NCBI RefSeq assembly: GCF_009900745.1
Contig: NZ_WXVU01000024.1
Span: forward strand, 1 to 64,000
Reading direction: 5' to 3'
Source of the DNA: Chryseobacterium sp. c4a
GTDB taxonomy: Bacteria; Bacteroidota; Bacteroidia; Flavobacteriales; Weeksellaceae
Length of the DNA stretch: 64,000 bases
A program made the translations under genes and the position numbers. The first letter of the stretch is position 1. Each line of letters begins with the position of its first letter. Shown here one piece after another: positions 1 to 7,638 of the stretch. Under the pieces are notes generated by a model, which did no database searches, was not told the DNA's origin, and saw nothing but the letters and a program-made list of their open reading frames with translations.

Positions 1-524
1 TTGGTGGTATATTGGTATACTTCATTAGCCAGATTGACTTCATATCCAAAGCCTACAGGTTTATTGGCCCAGTCGTTACCGGGCTGAACTTGTTGTAAGA
101 TTCTGTCCAAGGGAGATTTTTCCAATACTTTCTCAGAATAGATCTTTTCGGAGCCATAAGAGTTTGTAGCACTGGATAACGGATCTGGAATGATCGCTCC
201 ATTCAGAGTTCCTGACTGAGGAATGGGTAAATAGTCTTTGACCTGTCTACCAAACGGATCGTATTCAATAGGGATAACCACATCTTTTCCTTGGGGAGAG
301 GCTTTTACATTCACCAACTGCTTGGGTCTTCCCAGACCATCAAAATACTGAACAGTTTGGGCTTGTTTAGCCGCAGGATCACTTTGAGATTTTTCTTCTA
401 GATAGGTTCTGGTATAAACATAATTTTCAGTGGAGGATCCGGCTAAACCATTAGGCAGCTGAACCTGGGCTTTTATAGTACCCATCAAAAGGATGGCACT
501 TATGGGGATTATTATTTTTTTCAT
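1..524 (-). CDS. RHS-type secreted protein, N-terminal part (DUF6443), cut by window edge
   Basis: Only the first 174 codons lie in the window; the gene continues past position 1. It starts at the ATG complementary to 522-524 with a signal peptide of about 20 residues (MKKIIIPISAILLMGTIKAQ). Then come the motifs QTVQYFDGLGRPKQLV and IEYDPFGRQVKDYLP, which I recognise as the DUF6443 module that opens long YD/RHS-repeat proteins in Bacteroidota. Members usually exceed 1000 residues and may end in a variable, sometimes toxic, C-terminal domain, which cannot be seen here. It lies downstream of two other exported-protein genes on the same strand and may be co-transcribed with them. The family call is from motif recognition; the C-terminal function is unknown. 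Confidence 0.8.
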   Translation of the reverse strand, partial: MKKIIIPISAILLMGTIKAQVQLPNGLAGSSTENYVYTRTYLEEKSQSDPAAKQAQTVQYFDGLGRPKQLVNVKASPQGKDVVIPIEYDPFGRQVKDYLPIPQSGTLNGAIIPDPLSSATNSYGSEKIYSEKVLEKSPLDRILQQVQPGNDWANKPVGFGYEVNLANEVYQYTT

Positions 525-529
525 CGATT

Positions 530-631
530 TTAGTTTTTATAATTTTTGATTCCTTTTTCACCTTGATCACAGGTATATTGTAACGCAGTTATTACCATTA
601 CCCATTTACTTTTTAACGATTTCATTTTCAT
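530..631 (-). CDS. possible 33-residue peptide between two RHS genes
   Basis: A short reading frame fills most of the 142-bp gap between the two RHS-like genes, beginning MKMKSLKSKWVMVITALQYT and ending 5 bases before the start of the downstream gene. It has a basic N-terminus, a short hydrophobic stretch and one Cys, a little like a decayed signal peptide. I do not recognise it. It may be a true small gene, a remnant of a signal sequence, or chance. Confidence 0.25.
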   Translation of the reverse strand: MKMKSLKSKWVMVITALQYTCDQGEKGIKNYKN

Positions 632-666
632 GATAGAAAATCTTTTGAGATTAAACATAGAGCTCA

Positions 667-3600
667 TTATTCTGCATAAAAAATAAACGACAACTGGTAA
701 TGCGGGATTAGTTGTTCATTTGAAGTATATTTTACAAAAACTTGCCCCATAGTATCTACATACACCGTCCAGATGGCATTGGGGTTATCTACTCCTATAT
801 CATATCTAAACATTTTGTAAATAGGAGAACATGACAATTGGATATCGGCAATCTTTACTCCTTTCTTCCAGTCATAATAAGATAAATTATTAAAATAAAG
901 ATCAATATTGACTTTCACTTTTCTATAGCCTATTTTCTCAATGCTCAATCCGTTCCAGAAATTACTAAACTCTATACATTGGGTCACCTCACAGCTTTCA
1001 TATAAATTAGCTTCTGCCTGTCCTTGGGTCATCATATCCTGGTGCGCTTTACTATCTGCCTCCTGCTGGCTTGTAAAGGAAACATACCTTCCGAACGGAA
1101 CGATATATTCATAATCTCCTCCTTCGGCTCCATTGGGACAATCATTTTTGGTAACATTCCTTTTCTTTTCATTACTATAGTAAATATCTTTTACAGGATC
1201 TATACTTGAATAATTATACGTAAACTCTTTGATGATCTTTTGATTGGAATCTTTAATATTCTGTAATCGATACAAATTATCATAACTATAATATTCTGTA
1301 ACTCCTGTGGAAGGAGAAATAGTTTCTACACCGATGTTGGGCAAATAAGTATAAGCAGTTACCTGATGTTCAGGCAGCAACATTCTGATTTCTTTTTGAG
1401 CATTGATGATAGAACTATTGATCGTCGCATTATTTTCGCAAAGGCTGATCAGGTTCTCTATCTTAGAGTCTAATGCAGTATTACTTATGACACCGCCTTC
1501 TATTTTTAGAATAGGATATTTCCCATTGTACCCATAATAGTAATAATGATAGGTTCCGCCTTTGGTATGCCCCATCAGGATATTCCCATATTTGTCATAT
1601 TTATCAATTGTCAGTTCATTTTCAACAGGGCTTCCATTCGTTGATTTATTATACATAGTAGGGAAAATATTCTGCGTATTGGTAGCTATTCCTTTATTGT
1701 TAAATACCGGAACCTTAGCATATTCAATTTCAGAGGTAATAATAGGTATTGCATCCAATTTATTTTCTTTTGAAATAATAGAATACTCCCTCTTACCAGA
1801 AAGCTCATTATATAAAGGTGTCGTTTTATCAAACGTATAGGTATAAAGTTCTTCTTCTTTCCTATTGTCAGGATAAGTAATCCATTTTCTTCTTAAAAAC
1901 TGGTCTCCAAAATTGTCTTTTGGGTCATACGTATAAGATTCTTTGCTTTCAAGAACCTGTGCCCCTTCGTATGTCTTGGTAATTTTTTCCTTTAACGTAA
2001 AATCTGAATAATGGACTTCATAAGCATTGCCAGTTATAATATTACCGGTTTGACAAGCAGCCTGAACGCCATATTTAAATGCTTTGGCTTTTTGCGCCTG
2101 ATTAAATGAATAAGTATACTTCTCTTCTTTCAGTAAAGCATTGTTTTCATTATAATAAGACCTTAATTGCAGTTTTCCTCGTTTGTATCCCATTTCATTT
2201 TGGGGATCCATAATGCTATATTCCTCAGCCAGTGTAGCTCCTTTTGTATTAGGATAATCTAAAGAACTGGTGAATTGATTAATCGTATATCCTTTGCCCG
2301 TTTCTTTTTCAATCACACTGCTATATTCAATAAAAGAACCCGAAAAATTAGATAAAGGAATGATAGAGTTGATACTAAAAGTCTTCCCGGTATACATTTG
2401 TCCAGAAGTACTTTTTACGCGCCAATCACTAAAGGAATACAAATTCTTTCTGGCTAATATTCCCGACGACAGGCCTGCATTAACGCCGGTGGTATATTGA
2501 TAATCAACACTTTTCATTTCCTTAAAGTTGATATCATAATCTTTTTTTCTTTTGATCCTTAGCCCCCCAATATATCCATTCTCCGGAACAATCTGAAAAC
2601 CTGTGCTTAACGCTTGTGCATACCGATGCGGTTCATATTCAAAAAAAGTTGATCCTTTTGTGGGGTAAATAATCCTGTTTAGGGCACCGTACTGAACTGC
2701 TGATGCATTTGTTTGCCTCATTCTGTAATGTATATTAGGGTCAAGAGAAAAGTCTTTCGCATTATAATACCCGAAATGATCGACCTGTGTAGATAAATAC
2801 TTTGGCAATACATTTTCTTTTATATAAGAAAATTTGTACGATTCCTTATCGTTCAGATCCACTCTTTGCAGCATAAGCCTTGTAGTGGGGGAATCATCAT
2901 AGTTAAAGCGGATCTGCTTTGAAAACCCTTTTCCGGCAATTGAAATATTGTCGAGTTTTCGCCACTTTAGCTTTTTAAGAATAACGTTTAGATTGAACCC
3001 ATTATTAAAACCTTCAGCAGGATAATCAGGGGTTACCCCATCCATTTCATAGAAAATATAGAAAAGCTTCGATAAAACTTTATCACGGTTATAGGCTGTT
3101 GGCTGAAGCTGTTGCTCATAGGTAGTTTGTAAAGTAGGTTCAGAAGCCAAGTAATGAAGGGAATTGCTTTCTGATGAACTAAAGTCAAACGTGAGATCAG
3201 ATTGTAGTGCCTTTATTTTTTTTAAATAAGAAGGAACAATAAGGCTTCCTGCCGCATACATCTGTCCCAGATAAGTAGTAGCGTTACACCCTGGGCTCAG
3301 CCCTCCTCCTCCGGGAACACGATAGTCAGCAATGGAGTAACTATTATAAAACGAGGCCTGATAACCGCCTCTTTCATACTCCAATGTGTACACTTCATTA
3401 TTATATTTATCCAGAACCTTAGTCAGGTACCAGGCTGAAGAGAACATAATATTATTGGATTGGTTGAAAAAGTCAACAACATTAAACTCAATGGAATTCA
3501 TATTACCTCCGAAAAAATACTGGTTACCCGCACCATCAGTAAGTTTAATCTTACCAATACTTTTGACCTGTGCCCGGCTTGGAGCAGCATAAGGATAGCC

Positions 3601-4218
3601 AACATAATCCAATCCCAAAGGCTTTATATTATCGGCAAGATCAATTTCTACTTTAAGATTACTATCCGAGGCTACTTTCCACTCACCATCTTCCCCCAGG
3701 AAAAATTTTCCACTCATTCCCAGAAAATTAAAAGTAAAAATATCCGGCTCAAGATCAGGGTCTCCGTTGTTAACCGAATTATTAGCAATATTTCTCAAAT
3801 AGCTGTCATCTTTCCAGTATGGTACATTTAAAAGGGAGCGATTAAACAGATACCCTTGATAAACATATTTATCAGCTGATTCATTCTCAAATTCATCAAA
3901 TTGTCTTCCCTTCATGTTTCGGGTGATCACGCCACCGGCATTTAATGACCAGTTCTGCCCTACCCAACCCGGATGGTCATTGACACGAACACCACCGGTA
4001 TCATAATTCAGATTAATATCTAAAGGTATATTACCATCGTTTAAAGAATAAACCGGCACATTAATATCTGCTCTTCCTGTTGATAAATTCATAGGAATAT
4101 CTCCATATTTCCCTAATGATGCAGCATTGGGAGACTGAATATTTTTAGGCAATTCCAGTGTTTGCCCCCACATCATTATCGCTGGCAATATTGCTGCCAG
4201 AGCTATTATTTTTTTCAT
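667..4218 (-). CDS. large secreted RHS/YD-like protein with DUF5977-type tail
   Basis: This 1183-residue protein begins with a Sec signal peptide (residues 1-19, ending MMWGQ). Residues about 20-110 (AASLGKYGDIPMNLSTGRAD, then GWVGQNWSLNAGGVITR) match the N-terminal shell of RHS-like proteins of Bacteroidota. The middle is rich in Tyr/Asn YD-like strands such as EYYSYDNLYRLQNIKDSNQK. Residues about 1035-1095 (NDCPNGAEGGDYEYIVPFG followed by an Ala/Asp-rich segment and a Cys) resemble the DUF5977 module, normally found as repeats; here there is one. No T9SS sorting tail is visible. The start is 13 bases after the stop of the upstream T9SS cargo gene, so the two are probably one operon. Function unknown; likely a surface or polymorphic RHS protein. 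Confidence 0.8.
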   Translation of the reverse strand: MKKIIALAAILPAIMMWGQTLELPKNIQSPNAASLGKYGDIPMNLSTGRADINVPVYSLNDGNIPLDINLNYDTGGVRVNDHPGWVGQNWSLNAGGVITRNMKGRQFDEFENESADKYVYQGYLFNRSLLNVPYWKDDSYLRNIANNSVNNGDPDLEPDIFTFNFLGMSGKFFLGEDGEWKVASDSNLKVEIDLADNIKPLGLDYVGYPYAAPSRAQVKSIGKIKLTDGAGNQYFFGGNMNSIEFNVVDFFNQSNNIMFSSAWYLTKVLDKYNNEVYTLEYERGGYQASFYNSYSIADYRVPGGGGLSPGCNATTYLGQMYAAGSLIVPSYLKKIKALQSDLTFDFSSSESNSLHYLASEPTLQTTYEQQLQPTAYNRDKVLSKLFYIFYEMDGVTPDYPAEGFNNGFNLNVILKKLKWRKLDNISIAGKGFSKQIRFNYDDSPTTRLMLQRVDLNDKESYKFSYIKENVLPKYLSTQVDHFGYYNAKDFSLDPNIHYRMRQTNASAVQYGALNRIIYPTKGSTFFEYEPHRYAQALSTGFQIVPENGYIGGLRIKRKKDYDINFKEMKSVDYQYTTGVNAGLSSGILARKNLYSFSDWRVKSTSGQMYTGKTFSINSIIPLSNFSGSFIEYSSVIEKETGKGYTINQFTSSLDYPNTKGATLAEEYSIMDPQNEMGYKRGKLQLRSYYNENNALLKEEKYTYSFNQAQKAKAFKYGVQAACQTGNIITGNAYEVHYSDFTLKEKITKTYEGAQVLESKESYTYDPKDNFGDQFLRRKWITYPDNRKEEELYTYTFDKTTPLYNELSGKREYSIISKENKLDAIPIITSEIEYAKVPVFNNKGIATNTQNIFPTMYNKSTNGSPVENELTIDKYDKYGNILMGHTKGGTYHYYYYGYNGKYPILKIEGGVISNTALDSKIENLISLCENNATINSSIINAQKEIRMLLPEHQVTAYTYLPNIGVETISPSTGVTEYYSYDNLYRLQNIKDSNQKIIKEFTYNYSSIDPVKDIYYSNEKKRNVTKNDCPNGAEGGDYEYIVPFGRYVSFTSQQEADSKAHQDMMTQGQAEANLYESCEVTQCIEFSNFWNGLSIEKIGYRKVKVNIDLYFNNLSYYDWKKGVKIADIQLSCSPIYKMFRYDIGVDNPNAIWTVYVDTMGQVFVKYTSNEQLIPHYQLSFIFYAE

Positions 4219-4231
4219 GATTAATGTTTTT

Positions 4232-5899
4232 TTATTTCTTAATCAGCTTTGCATTCGCTGTTTTGTTATTATCCGTTTTTATCGTCACCAAATAAGCTCC
4301 CTGCACCAAAGCCTGGGTATTCATCTTAGTCACTCTGTTCTTTGTTTTAAAGCTCTGAAGCTGTCTTCCGCTCATATCATACAACATAATATCAGCATCC
4401 TTGAAGTCAAAGCCGATTTCTACATACGCATAATCGGATACCGGATTTGGATAGATCTTAATGTCATACTTCTCTATCAGCTCATTGACCTGCTTATCAC
4501 CCAGTTTTACAATCTTCCAGTTTTCTTTACCCAATTCCTTGGCACTTGTTCCTGCTAAAACGATAGAGCCATCTCTGTTCAGTTTTAGATCAGAAAGTCT
4601 TTCTTCTTTTTGTCTGGACTCTCCACTCACATGTTTTCGCCATTGCTCGTTTCCATTTCCATCCAGGTAAAGCATCCAGAAGGTTTCGTCATTTTCTTGT
4701 ATTCTTCCTTCTGCCTGGGTATAACCGCCTAATAGAATTCCCTTCGTGATATCTTGATTCTTGGTTCTTGGATCTTGGCTCTGTATCACACTCATTCCCA
4801 TCAGGATATCACGGTTTTTGAAGTTGTAGGATTTTTGCCACTGTTCTTCGCCTCTTTCATTAAGAGCAATCAGCCATAGGTCTGTTCCTTCTTCAATCCC
4901 TACAGTTTTGTTCCCTGATCTTTCGGAACGAGATTCGCCGCCGATGATGTAACCATTTGAAGTTAAAGCCAACGTTCTGATATGATCGTCTCCTTTACCA
5001 CCATAGTTCTTTTCCCATTCTACTTTTCCGTTTTTATCCAATTTAACGATCCAATAGTCGCCTTCACCGAAGTTTTCGCTTTGTTTCGAGGTGCGGGATA
5101 CGGGGGTTGTGGTGTGGGGTTCGGGATTCGAGTTTTGAACGGTTGACACAGAACCCACATCTCGCATCCCGGAACCTTTCTCAGATCCCGAAGCACGAAC
5201 CTCGGAACTCCTTGAATAAATTCCCAATAATGCTCCGCCGTCTTTCGTCGGAATTATTTTCTCTACTTCATCTAAGCCTTTTCCGCCTAATACAAGCTGG
5301 GAGAGTTCTTTGCCTTCTTTGTCCAGCCTGATGATCCAGACATCTTTAGAACCATAGCCTTTGGAAGAGTTTTGTACGTTTCCGGCAACGAAAAAGCCTA
5401 AATCTGTACTCTGAATTACTGCTTTGGCTTCTTCATCGGAAGCGCTTCCTAATGTTTTCTGCCAGATTTCATCGCCAAATTCATTGATTCGGATCAGCCA
5501 GATATCTGAACCGCCTTTGGAATCATCCTTCTTATCCAATCCTTTTCCAGAATACGATGTTCCAGCCAGAAGAAACCCTCCATCCTGAGTAGAGACTGTT
5601 GCAGATAAGTAATCATGATTATTTCCTGAGAAATGTTTTTCCCAGGCTTCTTCTCCTTGTTGGTTTAATTTAACCAAATGGAAATCGTAGCCGTTGTTTT
5701 GCTTACTGCCAGCCTCAAGCTTCCCGCTTCCTGACTGTATTGAACTTCCTGTAATAAGATATTGCTGATCGATTGTAGTGGTCACCTGGCTTAGAAAATC
5801 CTGAGTAGAGGATTGGATATCTTTTTGCCAGAGAACTTCCTGAGCTGAAAGCCCAAGAATGGTGCATACAGTACATGCACTGAGATAAATCTTTTTCAT
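4232..5899 (-). CDS. secreted propeller-like protein with type A T9SS sorting domain
   Basis: A 555-residue exported protein: signal peptide at residues 1-20 (ending LGLSAQ), a body of repeated blades with the pattern DxWxxxLxxxGxxxWxKxxG (DIWLIRINEFGDEIWQKTLG, DYWIVKLDKNGKVEWEKNYG, DLWLIALNERGEEQWQKSYN), and a C-terminal sorting tail from about residue 473 (KIYPNPVSDYAYVEIGF ... GAYLVTIKTDN ... AKLIKK), the classic type A (Por secretion tail) signal recognised by the T9SS. It is probably released or anchored at the cell surface after tail removal. Residues about 229-272 and 373-382 are low-complexity insertions encoded by heptamer DNA repeats (see separate entries). The ATG at 5897-5899 fits the signal peptide. 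It heads the cluster with the RHS genes. The binding partner is unknown. Confidence 0.88.
   Translation of the reverse strand: MKKIYLSACTVCTILGLSAQEVLWQKDIQSSTQDFLSQVTTTIDQQYLITGSSIQSGSGKLEAGSKQNNGYDFHLVKLNQQGEEAWEKHFSGNNHDYLSATVSTQDGGFLLAGTSYSGKGLDKKDDSKGGSDIWLIRINEFGDEIWQKTLGSASDEEAKAVIQSTDLGFFVAGNVQNSSKGYGSKDVWIIRLDKEGKELSQLVLGGKGLDEVEKIIPTKDGGALLGIYSRSSEVRASGSEKGSGMRDVGSVSTVQNSNPEPHTTTPVSRTSKQSENFGEGDYWIVKLDKNGKVEWEKNYGGKGDDHIRTLALTSNGYIIGGESRSERSGNKTVGIEEGTDLWLIALNERGEEQWQKSYNFKNRDILMGMSVIQSQDPRTKNQDITKGILLGGYTQAEGRIQENDETFWMLYLDGNGNEQWRKHVSGESRQKEERLSDLKLNRDGSIVLAGTSAKELGKENWKIVKLGDKQVNELIEKYDIKIYPNPVSDYAYVEIGFDFKDADIMLYDMSGRQLQSFKTKNRVTKMNTQALVQGAYLVTIKTDNNKTANAKLIKK
4754..4781. repeat. 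four tandem heptamers, consensus TTGGNTC
   Basis: Four adjacent 7-base units (ttgattc, ttggttc, ttggatc, ttggctc) lie inside the T9SS cargo gene and encode part of the segment SQDPRTKNQD between propeller blades. The period of 7 is not a multiple of 3, so it is a DNA-level repeat rather than a protein repeat. Similar words are, to my memory, scattered in Chryseobacterium genomes, mostly between genes. Confidence 0.8.
5086..5210. repeat. G-rich heptamer array with inverted arms inside a coding region
   Basis: From 5086 to 5134 the plus strand reads as seven heptamers around TCGGGAT (tcgaggt, gcgggat, acggggg, ttgtggt, gtggggt, tcgggat, tcgagtt). After a 16-base spacer (5135-5150), positions 5151-5210 carry the same kind of words in the opposite orientation (catctcg, catcccg, gatcccg, aacctcg). 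The element is thus a degenerate inverted minisatellite able to fold into a long hairpin. It stays in frame and adds about 44 Ser/Pro/Thr-rich residues to the T9SS cargo protein. Confidence 0.8.
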
Positions 5900-6106
5900 T
5901 CCCGTGTTATTTTGAGTTTAATGATTAGCTTTTCAAATTTGTGCAAATTTAACCCTTTTTATGCCTTAAAAATCACATTTATGCGATTTAATATGGAATA
6001 TTTCCAAGTATAAGGATTTTTTGTTATGCTTCTACATCCTTCATTGATCCTACAAATCTACTACCGTATTGCGACAAAACACGTCGTAATAATTACCTTA
6101 TTTCAA

Positions 6107-6139
6107 TAAAAAAAGGGCCAGCTCCGAAGAGCCGACCCT
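6107..6139 (-). terminator. rho-independent terminator of the efflux operon
   Basis: On the minus strand a 10-bp stem (GGGTCGGCTC/GAGCTGGCCC, two G-U pairs) closes on a TTCG tetraloop and is followed by a run of seven T. It lies about 40 bases after the stop of the outer-membrane channel gene. Confidence 0.9.
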
Positions 6140-6180
6140 CAAAACATTAACTGTTTATTGATTGAATTATGATGTTTTTT

Positions 6181-7638
6181 TTATTTCCATCCACCGCCAA
6201 GACTTTTATAGATGTCTACGACTGTACTCAGCTGTTTTTGTTTTGCCTCTATCAGTTCCATTTTAGCATCCAGTGCATCTCTTTGGTTCAAAAGAACTTC
6301 AAGATAATCCGCTCTTGAATTTCTAAATAACTGATTAGCGATATCAATAGACTGATCCAGAGCTTTCGTTTCCTGGGATTTCAATTGATAATACTGGTCT
6401 ATATTTTTAACTTTTGACATCAGATTAGCAACATCCAGATAAGCATTTAAGATGGTTTTATCATATTCATATAATGCTTGGATCTGCTTGGCATCTGCAG
6501 TCTGAAAGTTAGCTTTAATGGCACTTTTATTAATTAACGGCCCGGCTAATTCTCCTACTAGATTATAAGCAATAGACTCAGGCATTTTAACCAGATAAGA
6601 AGGCTTAAATGCTTCTAATCCTAATGTCGCAGAAATTTCCAATGAAGGATAGAATTCTTTTCTTGCAGCTTCTACATCTAATTTTGAGGCTTTTAGTTCT
6701 AATTCTGCCTGTTTGATATCAGGACGGTTAGCCAGCAATTGTGATGGAATTCCGGTATACACTGTTGGTGGAATCGTAGACATAAAGTTTTCCTTTGTTC
6801 TGACAATCGGTTGTGGATACCTTCCCAACAGAGCATTGATCTCATTTTCTTTTTCAGTAATTTGCTGACGAATGGTGTATTCTGAAGCTTTGGACTTAGC
6901 CAATTCTGCCTCAAATTTCTTCACCGCCAGTTCAGTTGCTGCTGCCGCTTCTTTCTGAATTTTGGAAATTTCCAACGCTCTTTGCTGAAGTTTGATATAC
7001 TGCTGTATAATATCCAATTGATTATCTAAAGCCAATAGTTCATAATAACTATCAGCGACTTCTTCAATAAGGTTAGACAGAACAAAATTTTTCCCTTCTA
7101 CCGTAGAAAGATAATGAGCCACCGCTGATTCTTTTTCTGTTCTCAGCTTTTTCCAGATATCAACTTCCCAGCTTGCATTTAAACCTGCTTCAAAATTCCC
7201 TAATGGATCAGGTATAGGTTTCCCAGGTTCCATTTCTGTACTTGCATCTCCGGCTCCTTCACTTGTATAACGGCCTGCTTTTTTCAATCCGGCTCCTATT
7301 CCGGCAGAAACAGTAGGTGTCAACCTTCCTTTTTTAGCTAAAACGCCACTTTTAGCAATTTCAATTTCCTGAAGAGTGATCAGAAGCTCCTGATTATTCT
7401 TCAAAGCTGTTTCAATAAGCGTTACCAGATTAGGATCTGTAAAAAATTGTCTCCAAGGTGTTGTTCCGCTATTGTTATTAGCATCTTGTTGTTCTTCCTG
7501 ATTGAAGTTTTGAGGGATATTTGTCTTTACCTCGTCTTTTATGACAGTCGCCATTGGTGCCTTACAACTTGCTAGAACAAGAGATAAGGCAATGGCAGTT
7601 ATTATATTTTTAGTCTTCGAATTTTCCATCGTGTTCAT
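6181..7638 (-). CDS. RND efflux outer-membrane channel lipoprotein (TolC/OprM family)
   Basis: Forms the outer-membrane duct of a tripartite efflux pump. The 485-residue protein has a lipobox (LVLASC) near residue 25, then two outer membrane efflux repeats; the motif ANRPDIKQAELELKASKLD and the ending YKSLGGGWK are typical of the NodT/OprM family. The start at 7638 overlaps the pump gene by 29 bases; an alternative ATG at 7629 (MENSK) would give an equally good lipoprotein signal. It is the third gene of the operon (adaptor, pump, channel), followed by a strong terminator. The substrate cannot be told from sequence. Confidence 0.92.
   Translation of the reverse strand: MNTMENSKTKNIITAIALSLVLASCKAPMATVIKDEVKTNIPQNFNQEEQQDANNNSGTTPWRQFFTDPNLVTLIETALKNNQELLITLQEIEIAKSGVLAKKGRLTPTVSAGIGAGLKKAGRYTSEGAGDASTEMEPGKPIPDPLGNFEAGLNASWEVDIWKKLRTEKESAVAHYLSTVEGKNFVLSNLIEEVADSYYELLALDNQLDIIQQYIKLQQRALEISKIQKEAAAATELAVKKFEAELAKSKASEYTIRQQITEKENEINALLGRYPQPIVRTKENFMSTIPPTVYTGIPSQLLANRPDIKQAELELKASKLDVEAARKEFYPSLEISATLGLEAFKPSYLVKMPESIAYNLVGELAGPLINKSAIKANFQTADAKQIQALYEYDKTILNAYLDVANLMSKVKNIDQYYQLKSQETKALDQSIDIANQLFRNSRADYLEVLLNQRDALDAKMELIEAKQKQLSTVVDIYKSLGGGWK

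Noticed and set aside
3460-3831. 123-codon plus-strand frame
   Set aside because: Antisense to the large RHS-like gene, with no supporting start or family.
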